Shown: positions 23,849 through 33,487 of the stretch, in pieces
Numbering within the stretch: the stretch's first letter is position 1
Layout: every line of letters starts with the position of its first letter
Source of the DNA: an uncultured Bacteroides sp.
GTDB taxonomy: Bacteria > Bacteroidota > Bacteroidia > Bacteroidales > UBA932
Direction: 5' to 3'
Assembly: GCA_945874355.1 (NCBI GenBank)
Contig: CAMCGB010000010.1
Coordinates: 1 to 64,000, forward strand
DNA: 64,000 nt
Position numbers and translations under genes: made by a program
The notes under the pieces: model-generated
What the model was told of the DNA's origin: nothing
The model's database searches: none
What the model saw: only the letters and a program-made list of their open reading frames with translations

Positions 23849-25636
23849 ATGTACAGGACAAATACTTGCGGAGAGCTCAGACTCACCGACAAAGGAAAGA
23901 AAGTGACCCTCGCGGGATGGGTTCAGAAATCCCGTAAACTTGGCGGTATGACCTTCATCGACCTTCGTGACCGCTATGGCATCACTCAGCTGGTTGTGGA
24001 GGGTGACGCGGAGGCAGAACTGCTCTCTGCGGCATCATCCCTGGGCAGGGAATTTGTGATCCAGGCCACGGGAGAAGTGGTGGAGCGTTCAAGCAAAAAC
24101 CCCAAGCTCCCTACCGGAGACATCGAGATCAGGCTCGAAAAAATCAATATACTCAACAGGAGCGTCACCCCGCCCTTCACCATCGAGGAGGAGAGCGACG
24201 GAGGTGAGAACCTCAGGGCGAAGTACCGCTATCTGGACCTTCGCAGACCTCCTCTCCAGCGGGCCCTTGCGCTTCGCCACCGTCTCGCCCAGGAGATACG
24301 TACCTATCTGGATTCCAAGGGATTTATGGAGATCGAGACCCCTTACCTCATCAAGTCCACCCCCGAAGGGGCAAGGGATTTTGTGGTGCCTTCGAGGATG
24401 AACCCCGGCACTTTCTACGCCCTTCCCCAGTCTCCCCAGACTTTCAAGCAGCTGCTGATGGTGGCCGGATACGACCGCTATTTCCAGATTGTAAGGTGCT
24501 TCCGTGACGAGGACCTTAGAGCCGACCGCCAGCCCGAGTTCACCCAGATAGACTGCGAGATGAGCTTCGTCGAGCAGGAGGATGTGCTCGAAACCTTCGA
24601 GGGTATGATGAGGCAGATGTTCCGCAATGCCCTGGGAGTCGAGATAGCCAACCCCATCCCTAGGATGAGCTGGTACGATGCTATGGACAAGTACGGCTCC
24701 GACAAGCCTGACATCCGCTTCGGGATGGAAATCAACGAGTTCAGTTCTCTTCTCAAGGGCAGTGGTTTCAGCGTGTTCGATCAGGCCGATTATATAGGAG
24801 GAATATGCGTCAAGGGCTGCGCAGGCTATACCCGCAAGCAGATTGACGAGCTCACCGAATGGGTGAAACGCCCTCAGGTGGGTGCCCAGGGGCTGGTTTA
24901 CATCAAATACAATGCTGACGGCAGCATCAAGTCCAGCGTGGACAAGTTCTACTCTGCCGAGGCTCTGGGAAAGGTCCTCGAAGCCTGCTCAGCCGAAAAG
25001 GGAGACCTGGTGCTCATAATGTGCGGCGAGAGGCGCAAGACCCAGACCCGTCTGGGCGTTCTGCGTATCGAGATGGGCAACCGTCTCGGTCTTCGTGACC
25101 CCAAGGTATTTGCGCCCCTGTGGGTTGTGGACTTTCCTCTTCTCGAGTGGAGCGAGGAGGACTCCCGTTTCTATGCCATGCACCATCCTTTCACGGCTCC
25201 CAAGCCCGAGCACGAGGCCCTGTTCTACTCCGACAGGAAGGAAGACCTCGAGAAGGTATGCGCCAACGCTTATGACTTCGTGCTGAACGGCACCGAGCTC
25301 GGAGGAGGAAGTATACGTATCCACGATGCCGCAATGCAGTCCAGGATGTTCGAAGTGCTGGGTATCAGCAAGGAGGAGGCCGAGTACAAGTTCGGCTTCA
25401 TCATCAATGCCTTCAAGTTCGGGGCGCCGCCCCACGGAGGTCTGGCCTTCGGTTTCGACAGGGTATGCGCCCTCTTCGGCGGACAGGAGACCATCAGGGA
25501 CTACATAGCCTTCCCGAAGAACAACCAAGGCCGCGATGTGATGATAGATTCTCCTTCGAAAATCGATCCTTCACAGATGGAGGAACTCTACCTCGCTTCT
25601 ACCTTTGTTGAGCCCCAAAGCCCGCAGGAGCAGTGA
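23849..25636 (+). CDS. aspS: Aspartate-tRNA ligase
   Basis: This 595-residue class II synthetase charges tRNA-Asp. The N-terminal OB-fold anticodon-binding domain spans about 1-110 ([24 protein letters not shown]). The catalytic core has [18 protein letters not shown] as motif 2 and [13 protein letters not shown] as motif 3, with the bacterial insertion (GAD) domain between. The length is normal for bacterial AspRS. The start at 23849 ([10 protein letters not shown]) matches the family N-terminus. Its stop overlaps the murB start. Confidence 0.97.
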   Translation: MYRTNTCGELRLTDKGKKVTLAGWVQKSRKLGGMTFIDLRDRYGITQLVVEGDAEAELLSAASSLGREFVIQATGEVVERSSKNPKLPTGDIEIRLEKINILNRSVTPPFTIEEESDGGENLRAKYRYLDLRRPPLQRALALRHRLAQEIRTYLDSKGFMEIETPYLIKSTPEGARDFVVPSRMNPGTFYALPQSPQTFKQLLMVAGYDRYFQIVRCFRDEDLRADRQPEFTQIDCEMSFVEQEDVLETFEGMMRQMFRNALGVEIANPIPRMSWYDAMDKYGSDKPDIRFGMEINEFSSLLKGSGFSVFDQADYIGGICVKGCAGYTRKQIDELTEWVKRPQVGAQGLVYIKYNADGSIKSSVDKFYSAEALGKVLEACSAEKGDLVLIMCGERRKTQTRLGVLRIEMGNRLGLRDPKVFAPLWVVDFPLLEWSEEDSRFYAMHHPFTAPKPEHEALFYSDRKEDLEKVCANAYDFVLNGTELGGGSIRIHDAAMQSRMFEVLGISKEEAEYKFGFIINAFKFGAPPHGGLAFGFDRVCALFGGQETIRDYIAFPKNNQGRDVMIDSPSKIDPSQMEELYLASTFVEPQSPQEQ

Positions 25637-26640
25637 GAATCCAGTTCAAATACGATCTTGGCTCGCAGAACACTTTCAGGCTGAAGGTGTCCTGCGAGTG
25701 TTTTGTGGAGTACGATACTCTTAAGGAGCTGGAAGGTCTGAACTTCGACGCCCTGCCCAAGCCCATTCTGCATATAGGCGAGGGGAGCAATCTTCTGTTC
25801 AGGGGAGACTTTCCGGGCACCGTCCTCCATTCCAATATCGAGTACATCAAATATGTGGACATAGGCCTTGACGAGGTGCCGGTGATGTTGGGTTCGGGAG
25901 TAACTTTCGACTCTTTCGTTGCCGAAGCCTGCCGCCACGGACTCTGGGGTGCCGAGAACCTGTCGATGATTCCGGGAGAAGTGGGCGCTGCCGCCGTGCA
26001 GAACATAGGCGCTTACGGGGTGGAGGTTGCGGATATCATCTCCGGAGTCGTGTGCTACGACCTCAAGGAGAGGAAGAAGGTCAAATTCTCCAGGCAGGAG
26101 TGCCGCTACGGCTACCGCAGTTCGATTTTCAAGCAGCCGGAGTTCAAGGGCCGCTATATAGTCACCAGCGTGCTTTTCCGTCTGAGCAGAAAGCCTGCCC
26201 CGAATCTGGGCTATAAGGGCCTTGAAGAGGCTCTGGGCGGAGTTGTCCCCACCACTCCCACCCAGGTGCGCGAGGCCGTGATTGCGCTTCGAGACTCCAA
26301 ACTCCCCGATCCCTGTAAGATAGGCAGCGCGGGCAGCTTTTTCAAGAATCCGGTCGTAAGCGCAGAGCAGTTCGCACGCATTTCGCCCGATGCGTCTGCG
26401 CCCCACTACCGCCTCCCTGACGGGACGGTAAAGGTGCCGGCGGCCTGGATGATAGATTCCTGCGGTCTGAAAGGCAGGAGCGTGGGAGGAGCCAGGGTGT
26501 GGGAGAAGCAGCCCCTTGTAATTGTAAACTCTGACGGCAGGGCCACTGCTGAAGACATCCTGAGCCTTGAGAAACAGATAATTGACTCTGTTTGGGAGCG
26601 TTTCGGCGTCACTTTGGAGCCTGAAGTCGAACACATTTGA
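25633..26640 (+). CDS. murB: UDP-N-acetylenolpyruvoylglucosamine reductase
   Basis: The 335-residue flavoenzyme reduces the enolpyruvyl group to give UDP-MurNAc, the step after MurA. FAD-site motifs are GEGSNLLF and [23 protein letters not shown] and [10 protein letters not shown] (catalytic Ser) mark the type I, E. coli-like form. It starts with GTG overlapping the aspS TGA, so translation is probably coupled. Having murB directly before murA joins two consecutive steps. Confidence 0.96.
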   Translation: MRIQFKYDLGSQNTFRLKVSCECFVEYDTLKELEGLNFDALPKPILHIGEGSNLLFRGDFPGTVLHSNIEYIKYVDIGLDEVPVMLGSGVTFDSFVAEACRHGLWGAENLSMIPGEVGAAAVQNIGAYGVEVADIISGVVCYDLKERKKVKFSRQECRYGYRSSIFKQPEFKGRYIVTSVLFRLSRKPAPNLGYKGLEEALGGVVPTTPTQVREAVIALRDSKLPDPCKIGSAGSFFKNPVVSAEQFARISPDASAPHYRLPDGTVKVPAAWMIDSCGLKGRSVGGARVWEKQPLVIVNSDGRATAEDILSLEKQIIDSVWERFGVTLEPEVEHI

Positions 26641-26643
26641 TTT

Positions 26644-27954
26644 ATGAGTTCATTCATCATTGAAGGCGGTCACCGCCTGAGCGGGACAATTGAGCCGCAG
26701 GGAGCGAAGAACGAAGCGCTGGAAGTCATCAGTGCCGTCCTTCTGACCGCCCAGAGCGTGCATATAAGCAATGTACCTGAGATTCTGGACGTAAAGAACC
26801 TCATCGCCCTGCTTTCGAGTATGGGTGTGAGCGTGGAGAGAAAGGCCAAGGGGGACTATGTCTTCTGCGCCGCACACGTCAATGAGTTCTATATACGAAG
26901 CGCCGATTTCGTCTCCCGCTGTGCGGCCCTGAGGGGCTCCGTGATGGTGGTCGGTCCGCTTCTTGCGCGTTTCGGCCAGGCATATTTCCCCAAACCGGGC
27001 GGAGACAAGATAGGCCGCCGCAGGGTGGACACGCATATGGCCGGATTTATGGCCCTCGGCGCCACCTGCTCCTACGACAGCGACCGCCGCGCCTTCAGCC
27101 TTTCGGGCGGCAGGAATATGAAAGGCACATATATGCTCCTCGACGAGGCTTCTGTCACCGGTACGGCCAACATCATTATGGCCGCCGTCTTGAGCTCGGG
27201 AGTGACCACTATCTACAACGCCGCCTGCGAGCCTTATGTCCAGCAGCTGTGCAGAATGCTCGTAAAGATGGGCGCAAAGATTGAAGGCATAGGCTCCAAC
27301 CTGCTGACAATCACGGGAGTGGAGAGCCTTGAGGGCTGCTGCCACACTATCCTTCCCGATATGATAGAAGTGGGCTCGTTCATAGGAATGGCCGCCATCA
27401 CCCGCAGCGAAATCACCATCAGGAACGTCTCCTGGGAGAACCTCGGCATCATACCCGAGTGCTTCCGCAGACTTGGTGTCAAACTTGAGCAGAGGGGCGA
27501 CGACATCTACATTCCCGCGCAGGAGAGCTATGAGATAGAGTCCTTTATGGACGGCTCGATTATGACCCTTGCGGACGCTCCCTGGCCCGGACTGACCCCT
27601 GACCTTCTGAGCGTTATGCTGGTTGTGGCCACCCAGTGCAAGGGCAGCGTGCTCATCCACCAGAAGATGTTCGAGAGCAGACTCTTTTTTGTCGACAAGC
27701 TCATCGATATGGGCGCCCAGATAATTCTTTGCGATCCCCACCGTGCCGTGGTCATAGGCCACGACCACAAGTTCCCCCTGAAGGCAGGCAAGATGACTTC
27801 GCCCGACATCAGGGCGGGCATCGCTATGCTGCTTGCCGCAATGTCGGCAAACGGGGTGTCGGAAATCGACAATATAGGACAGATAGACCGCGGCTATGAA
27901 GACATCGAGGGCCGCCTGAATGCCCTGGGGGCCAAAATCGAGAGAAAGCCGTGA
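26644..27954 (+). CDS. murA: UDP-N-acetylglucosamine 1-carboxyvinyltransferase, Asp-type active site
   Basis: The 436-residue enzyme makes the first committed peptidoglycan precursor from UDP-GlcNAc and PEP. Lys22-Asn23 are in the conserved GAKNEAL. The loop that normally holds the catalytic Cys (Cys115 in E. coli, within GGC) reads PGGDKIGRRRVD, with Asp121 in its place. In MurA proteins with Asp here, such as those of mycobacteria and chlamydiae, fosfomycin cannot form its covalent adduct. It starts three bases after murB and ends overlapping thrA. Confidence 0.96.
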   Translation: MSSFIIEGGHRLSGTIEPQGAKNEALEVISAVLLTAQSVHISNVPEILDVKNLIALLSSMGVSVERKAKGDYVFCAAHVNEFYIRSADFVSRCAALRGSVMVVGPLLARFGQAYFPKPGGDKIGRRRVDTHMAGFMALGATCSYDSDRRAFSLSGGRNMKGTYMLLDEASVTGTANIIMAAVLSSGVTTIYNAACEPYVQQLCRMLVKMGAKIEGIGSNLLTITGVESLEGCCHTILPDMIEVGSFIGMAAITRSEITIRNVSWENLGIIPECFRRLGVKLEQRGDDIYIPAQESYEIESFMDGSIMTLADAPWPGLTPDLLSVMLVVATQCKGSVLIHQKMFESRLFFVDKLIDMGAQIILCDPHRAVVIGHDHKFPLKAGKMTSPDIRAGIAMLLAAMSANGVSEIDNIGQIDRGYEDIEGRLNALGAKIERKP

Positions 27955-30125
27955 TGAAAGTTCTCAAGTTCGGAGGAAGTTCTGTGGCCGATGCCACCCG
28001 CATTTCGGCTGTGATGGACATAGTGTGTCCTGCTGCCGAAGGCTCCAGGGTGGTGCTGGTGCTTTCGGCTATAAGCGGCTGCACCGATGCCCTGCTGGAG
28101 TGCTCACGCCTTGAGGGGAGGGCCCTTTCAGATGCTCTTAAGAAGCTTGAAGACAGACATATACGCATAGCCCGAAGGCTCTTTACGGGCGGGGATTTCC
28201 TGGAAGCGGAACAGAGCATAAAGCAGATTTTCCGCAGCATCGAAGCCGCAGCGCCGCAGAGCAGGGTCACTTTCGGAGAGGTTTTGAGCACCACAATTGT
28301 AGAAAGAAAACTTCGCTGCGAAGGCTACAGGACTCACTGGTGCGACTCCCGAAAGCTTGTCAGGACGGCCGGCGGAAAGCTCGACGAGGGCCTGACTTAT
28401 GCGTTCATATCCAAGGAGATATCTTCCCATCCCGATGCTGGAATATTCGTCGCTCCCGGCTTTATCGCTTCTGACGAGAACGGCCTTCCGACCACTCTCG
28501 GCCGCGGAGGTTCGGACTACAGTGCGGCCATCTATGCCGCCGCCCTGGGTGCCGACAGCCTTCAGATATGGACGGATGTTAGCGGAATGATGACCGCCAA
28601 TCCTAAGACCGTAGCTGCGGCAAGGACCATACCCCGCATCAGCTATGAAGCTGCGCTGGAACTGGCCCGTTGCGGAGCGAAGGTCCTGTATGCTCCCACG
28701 GTAGAGCCGGCGATGAAGGCTGGCATCGAAATCAATATCCTCAATACTTTTGAGCCAAAGTCTTCAGGCACAGTGGTTTGTGCCTGCCCCACTTCAGAGC
28801 GAAGGACGCGCTGGATGGGGGTTACGAGCCTTCAGTGTAGCGACGAGTCCTGCTGCGAGCTGACTCTGGTCGGAGAGGGCGTCTCAGAGCGTTCCAATGC
28901 TTCCCGCCGCCTTCTGACCTGCCTTCAGGACGCCGGCCTCAAGCCCCTCGGCGATGTGCTCGGCTCCGGCTCTGTCTTTAAGGTCAGACTGCGTTCGAGT
29001 GTTGAGAGGGAGGCTCTGCACTCTGTACACAGGGAGTTTTTCGAAGAGCGCAAGGAAAATGTCATCAACGTCTTCCTCGCCGGCTACGGCGCTGTGGGTA
29101 AGGCTCTTGTAGATATACTTGCCTCCGGCAGCGAGAGGATAATCAAGCGCACAGGCCGTTCAATCCGCATAGTCGGGGTGTCTGACAGTAAGCACTATAT
29201 AATTGATATGCAGGGGCTTGGCTCTGCTTCTATAGCCGCCCGTCTGCATGAGGGCGAGAGCGCTGCGGGCTGCGCTTTCATAAAGGCCGTGTGCGATGTG
29301 GCGCCCCGCGGAAGTGTGTTTGTGGACGCCAGCGACTCCTGCACCCTGTACAAGTCTTATCCCGAACTGTTCCGCCGCAGAGTGGGCATAGTGACATCCA
29401 ACCGCCGCTCCCTTGCCACTGACTACTGCGACTACGCCGCGCTGAAAAGCGAAGCTATGGAGAACGGAGTGACTTTCCGCTACGACACGACAGTGGGCAA
29501 CGCCCTTCCCCTTCTCGAGTCCATCTCTTCGGGGGCCAACTGCAGCGACGAGCTCCTGAGCATAGAAGCCGTGGTGTCCTGCACCCTGAACTATATCATC
29601 ACCAATTACGACGGAGTAAGGGCCAAGAGTTTTGCTAGCCTGCTCAAAAAGGCTCAGGACGAGGGACTTACCGAGAAGGATCCGAGGGTGGACCTGGCCG
29701 GAGGCGATGTGCTGCGCAAGCTGCTGATCCTCGCCCGCGAGGCTCTCGTTCCGCTGGAGGAGAGCGATGTGAAGATTACTCCCGCCCTTCCCGAAGAGTT
29801 TTTCCACTGCTCCCTGGAGGAGTTCTATGCTAAGCTCCAGAGTTATGAGAGCGAGTTTGTGCGTCTCGAAGACGAGTTGGACGCTATGGGCAAAAGAAGG
29901 CGTTTCGTGGCTTCACTCATAGCTGACCCTAAAGCCCCCAAAGGCTACAGGGCGGAAATCAAGATGCGGCTCGTCTCTGCCGAGAGCCCGTTCTATTGGC
30001 TCAGCGGCACGGAAAATGTGGTGGTTGTGCGCAGCCGCTACTCTTCGGCTCCTATGGTCATCAAGGGCGCGGGCGAAGGCGATAAACTGGCCGCGAGCGG
30101 CATAATCAGAGATATACTGCTGTAA
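27954..30125 (+). CDS. thrA: Bifunctional aspartokinase/homoserine dehydrogenase, short form
   Basis: The 723-residue fusion catalyses the first and third steps of the aspartate pathway. The aspartokinase domain (about 1-285) starts KFGGSSVAD and includes GRGGSDYSA. The homoserine dehydrogenase domain starts near 367 with NVFLAGYGAVGKAL and includes the VTSNRRSLATD block. ThrA proteins are usually about 810-820 residues, with two ACT domains between the catalytic parts. Here only about 80 residues separate them, so one ACT domain appears to be lost. The ATG at 27954 overlaps the murA stop (TGATG); a GTG at 27951 would add one residue. Confidence 0.95.
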   Translation: MKVLKFGGSSVADATRISAVMDIVCPAAEGSRVVLVLSAISGCTDALLECSRLEGRALSDALKKLEDRHIRIARRLFTGGDFLEAEQSIKQIFRSIEAAAPQSRVTFGEVLSTTIVERKLRCEGYRTHWCDSRKLVRTAGGKLDEGLTYAFISKEISSHPDAGIFVAPGFIASDENGLPTTLGRGGSDYSAAIYAAALGADSLQIWTDVSGMMTANPKTVAAARTIPRISYEAALELARCGAKVLYAPTVEPAMKAGIEINILNTFEPKSSGTVVCACPTSERRTRWMGVTSLQCSDESCCELTLVGEGVSERSNASRRLLTCLQDAGLKPLGDVLGSGSVFKVRLRSSVEREALHSVHREFFEERKENVINVFLAGYGAVGKALVDILASGSERIIKRTGRSIRIVGVSDSKHYIIDMQGLGSASIAARLHEGESAAGCAFIKAVCDVAPRGSVFVDASDSCTLYKSYPELFRRRVGIVTSNRRSLATDYCDYAALKSEAMENGVTFRYDTTVGNALPLLESISSGANCSDELLSIEAVVSCTLNYIITNYDGVRAKSFASLLKKAQDEGLTEKDPRVDLAGGDVLRKLLILAREALVPLEESDVKITPALPEEFFHCSLEEFYAKLQSYESEFVRLEDELDAMGKRRRFVASLIADPKAPKGYRAEIKMRLVSAESPFYWLSGTENVVVVRSRYSSAPMVIKGAGEGDKLAASGIIRDILL

Positions 30126-30126
30126 T

Positions 30127-31131
30127 ATGGACCCTCTCTTCTACAATATGCTCAGTATCGACTCCTCTTCGGGAAGTGAAAGGGAGTTTGCCCTGATGCT
30201 CAGAAACACTCTATCCTGCCCCGACATACGCACTTTCGAGGTGGGTGACGGGACTCTGAACCTGCTCCTGTGCTGGGGAGAGCCCCGGGTTGTATTCTGT
30301 ACCCATATGGATACGGTGCCCCCTTATATCCCTCCTGTCGAGAAGGACGGTGTAATCTGCGGAAGGGGAGCGTGCGACGCGAAGGGTCAGATTTTTTCGA
30401 TGTATTCCGCCTGCAAGGCCCTGGAAGCAGAAGGGCTTCAAGGCTTCGGACTGCTTCTGCTGAGCGGCGAAGAGACCGGCTCGTGGGGCGCGAAGGCTTT
30501 TGCCAAGACTCCTTTCCGCTCTGATTATCTGATTGTAGGTGAGCCTACTGACAATTGTATGGTGAGCGCCTCGAAGGGTACGAAGTCTTTCGCCCTGAAG
30601 TTCCGCGGTAAGGCTTTCCACTCGGGCTACCCCCAGTTCGGGCTCAGCGCTGTGGACTTGCTGTTGGACTTTGCGTCCGAGTTGCGCTCTGCTTCTCTGC
30701 CCCTTGATCCGCTTCTTGGGAGTACGAGCTGGAACATAGGAAAGCTCTCCAGCGACAACCCGCAGAACATCCTCAGCCCTATGGCAGAGTGCCTTCTGTA
30801 TTTCCGGACTACTTTCGAAAGCGACGCTATGATTGAGCCCCTTGTGAAAGAACTCGCCCTCAAAGTTGAAAGTCTCCATCCGGGCGCCGGGATTGAGATA
30901 GTGAGCCGCGGCGGGGATGCTCCCCTTCATTATTTCACCCTGCCCGGTTTCCCCTCCAAGAGCGTGTCTTTCGGAAGCGACGCCCCGCACCTGACAAACT
31001 TTACTCACCGCGCGATATGCGGCCCCGGAAGCATCACGGTGGCCCATCGCGACAACGAGTCCATCACGGAGAAAGAGCTGCAGCAGGCGGAGAAGATGTA
31101 TATCAATATGTTTAAAACACTTAATTTATGA
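30127..31131 (+). CDS. dapE: M20-family amidohydrolase, probable succinyl-diaminopimelate desuccinylase
   Basis: The 334-residue M20 metallohydrolase has zinc ligands His60 and Asp62 (CTHMDTV), Asp84 (GACDAKG) and Glu115-Glu116 (GEETGS), plus later His residues. The family also includes ArgE and LysK, so the substrate is not fixed by motif. It lies one base after thrA and overlaps dapB by four bases, inside a run that also contains the succinylase-pathway gene dapD. The missing activity in that run is DapE, which makes this the likely role. It is somewhat shorter than E. coli DapE (375). Confidence 0.8.
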   Translation: MDPLFYNMLSIDSSSGSEREFALMLRNTLSCPDIRTFEVGDGTLNLLLCWGEPRVVFCTHMDTVPPYIPPVEKDGVICGRGACDAKGQIFSMYSACKALEAEGLQGFGLLLLSGEETGSWGAKAFAKTPFRSDYLIVGEPTDNCMVSASKGTKSFALKFRGKAFHSGYPQFGLSAVDLLLDFASELRSASLPLDPLLGSTSWNIGKLSSDNPQNILSPMAECLLYFRTTFESDAMIEPLVKELALKVESLHPGAGIEIVSRGGDAPLHYFTLPGFPSKSVSFGSDAPHLTNFTHRAICGPGSITVAHRDNESITEKELQQAEKMYINMFKTLNL

Positions 31132-31799
31132 TAAAGATTGTAATCAGCGGATATGGCAAAATGGGCCATATGGTAGAACAGGCCGCCTTCCAGAAAGGGG
31201 TTCAGATAGCGAGCATCTCCGAAGATATCTGCGCTGTCAATCCGAACACCGCTGCGGAGTGCGTATGCATAGATTTCACCACTCCCGACGCCTTCAGGCA
31301 GAACTACCCCAAGCTTGCCTCAATGTTCAAAGCCGTAGTGGTCGGAACCACAGGCTGGTACGATATAAAGGACGAAGTGTTCGAGGCTTTCCGCCGCAGC
31401 GGCACCACCCTTATCTGGGCGTCCAATTTCTCGATAGGCGTGAATGCTTTCTTTGCCGCCCTGCAGAAGGCTTGCGAGGTGCTTTCCCGCGGCGAGTACA
31501 GCGCCAGCGTGGAAGAGATACATCATATCCACAAACTCGATGCTCCGAGCGGAACGGCAAAAAGCATAGCCCAGATCATCGGCGACACTCTCGGCTGCGA
31601 AGTCCCCATTGAAAGCAAGCGCATAGGCGAGGTCCCCGGCACCCACATCGCCCGCTTCGAGTCCCTGGTTGACCGCCTGACCTTCACCCACGAGGCCTTC
31701 TCTCGCGAAGGTTTTGCCCTCGGAGCTCTCCAGGCAGCATTGATGAGCGAGGAGTTGGAGTGCGGCGTCTATGAATTCAAAGATTTAATACTCAAATAG
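31128..31799 (+). CDS. dapB: 4-hydroxy-tetrahydrodipicolinate reductase
   Basis: This 223-residue enzyme reduces the product of DapA. The N-terminal nucleotide-binding GYGKMGHMV is near residues 8-16, and the substrate-binding EIHHIHKLDAPSGTA is near 128-142. It is shorter than E. coli DapB (273) but normal for Bacteroidetes and the short clade. It precedes dapA by two bases. Confidence 0.95.
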   Translation: MIKIVISGYGKMGHMVEQAAFQKGVQIASISEDICAVNPNTAAECVCIDFTTPDAFRQNYPKLASMFKAVVVGTTGWYDIKDEVFEAFRRSGTTLIWASNFSIGVNAFFAALQKACEVLSRGEYSASVEEIHHIHKLDAPSGTAKSIAQIIGDTLGCEVPIESKRIGEVPGTHIARFESLVDRLTFTHEAFSREGFALGALQAALMSEELECGVYEFKDLILK

Positions 31800-31801
31800 A
31801 T

Positions 31802-32680
31802 ATGATACAACTTAAAGGATGCAGCACCGCCCTGCTTACCCCTTTCCGCGACGGGAAGGTCGATTTTGAAGCCTATAGGGCAAGTGTCAGGCGCCAGGTG
31901 GAATCAGGCGTGGATTTCCTCACGGCACTTGCTACCACAGGAGAGACTCCGACCCTGAGCGCAGAGGAGAAGCTTGAGCTTCTGCGCATTACCCGACAGG
32001 AGGCTCCTTCGCTTCCCATACTCGCCGGTTGCGGCTCCAATTCGCTCGATGCGACGATTGCGAATATCCGTCTGCTCGAGCCCCTTGAACCAGATGCTTT
32101 TCTGGTTGTGGTGCCTTTCTACAACAAACCTACCCAGCAGGGACAGTATCTCTACTTCAAGGCAGTGAGCGAATCCACTGATATTCCTATAGTTATATAT
32201 AATGTTCCCGGAAGGACCGGCGCCAATATGACTGCCGATACAGCCGTCCGTCTTGCCGAGGACTGCCCGGGCATCATTGCCACCAAGGAGGCTTCCGGCA
32301 ATTTCGCCCAGGTCAGCGACATCATACGCCGCCGTCCCGAAGGCTTTAGCGTCCTCAGCGGCGACGACGATATGACGCTTGCCTTTATGGCTGCGGGTGC
32401 TGACGGAGTCATCAGTGTAGCTTCGAATGTGGCGCCGGAGGGCGTGGCAGCGATGGTTCACTTCCTTCAGCAGGCTCAGCTCGAGAAGGCAAGGGAGCTG
32501 CACCACCGTCTTTTCCCTCTGTTCAAGGCCTGCTTTGTGGAGTCCAATCCTGTGCCTGCGAAGGCTGCCCTCTCGCTTCTCGGCCTGATGAGAGCGGAAG
32601 TAAGGCTCCCTCTCAGTACCGCCTCGGACAGCACTTTCGCCCTTATGGAAAGGACGCTCAGGGACCTTCAGCTATTATGA
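31802..32680 (+). CDS. dapA: 4-hydroxy-tetrahydrodipicolinate synthase
   Basis: The 292-residue TIM-barrel aldolase condenses pyruvate with aspartate semialdehyde. Catalytic landmarks are the TTGE block near residue 44, YNVPGRTG (Tyr near 134) and the Schiff-base Lys in ATKEASG near 162. The length matches the family. A 24-base gap separates it from dapD. Confidence 0.96.
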   Translation: MIQLKGCSTALLTPFRDGKVDFEAYRASVRRQVESGVDFLTALATTGETPTLSAEEKLELLRITRQEAPSLPILAGCGSNSLDATIANIRLLEPLEPDAFLVVVPFYNKPTQQGQYLYFKAVSESTDIPIVIYNVPGRTGANMTADTAVRLAEDCPGIIATKEASGNFAQVSDIIRRRPEGFSVLSGDDDMTLAFMAAGADGVISVASNVAPEGVAAMVHFLQQAQLEKARELHHRLFPLFKACFVESNPVPAKAALSLLGLMRAEVRLPLSTASDSTFALMERTLRDLQLL

Positions 32681-32704
32681 GATCTCTAAAACAGGAAAAA
32701 CAAT

Positions 32705-33484
32705 ATGGAAGAAATAACGATACAGAAATTTGAAGAAGTGCTCGCCGGCCTCGAGAACGGCAGCATAAGAGTGGCCGAGCAGGACGAGAACGGGGAGTGG
32801 AAGGTTAACACCTGGGTCAAGCAGGTGATACTCAAAGGTTTCGGCCTCGGAAAAATAGCCGATATGTCGCAGGGCCAGTTCCCCTTCTTTGACAAGGACA
32901 CCTATCCGGTAAGAAAATTCAGCGCTGAGGACGGAGTAAGGATAGTGCCTGGTGGCACCAGCATCAGAAGGGGAGCCTATGTGAGCCCCGGGGCCATAGT
33001 GATGCCTCCTTCTTATATCAATGTGGGCGCCTATGTAGGTGAGGGAACGATGATTGACTCCCACGTGACAGTGGGCTCCTGCGCCCAGATAGGCCGTAAC
33101 ATCCACATCTCTGCCGCCACCCAGATAGGCGGAGTGCTTGAGCCGGCAGGAGCTATGCCCACCATCATCGAAGACGGAGCCTTTGTGGGAGGCAACTGCG
33201 GCATCTATGAGGGCACCATCGTAAAGAGCGGCGCCGTCATCGCTTCCGGGGTCATCATTACCGCATCCACCGCCATCTTCGACAGCACGACGGGCGATTT
33301 CGTGCCCCGCAACAGCGACGGCAGGGTAGTCGTTCCCCGGGGAGCAGTAGTGGTCAGCGGCAGCCGTCCCGTGCGCAAGGGCCCTGCTGCCGGCAGCGGA
33401 GTGAGCCTTTACTGCCCGGTGATAGTGAAGTACCGCGACGACAAGACCTCCTCTTCTGTCGTTCTGGAAGACCTTCTGAGATAA
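32705..33484 (+). CDS. dapD: Tetrahydrodipicolinate N-succinyltransferase
   Basis: The 259-residue protein has a left-handed beta-helix made of hexapeptide repeats from about residue 95 to 215, and the family block ADMSQGQFPFFDKD near the N-terminus. It transfers succinate from succinyl-CoA to tetrahydrodipicolinate, which points to the succinylase branch of diaminopimelate synthesis rather than the DapL shortcut. It sits three bases before dapF. Confidence 0.93.
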   Translation: MEEITIQKFEEVLAGLENGSIRVAEQDENGEWKVNTWVKQVILKGFGLGKIADMSQGQFPFFDKDTYPVRKFSAEDGVRIVPGGTSIRRGAYVSPGAIVMPPSYINVGAYVGEGTMIDSHVTVGSCAQIGRNIHISAATQIGGVLEPAGAMPTIIEDGAFVGGNCGIYEGTIVKSGAVIASGVIITASTAIFDSTTGDFVPRNSDGRVVVPRGAVVVSGSRPVRKGPAAGSGVSLYCPVIVKYRDDKTSSSVVLEDLLR

Positions 33485-33487
33485 GGA

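Noticed and set aside
26650..27768. 372-codon minus-strand frame inside murA
   Set aside because: It is antisense to a complete, conserved murA.
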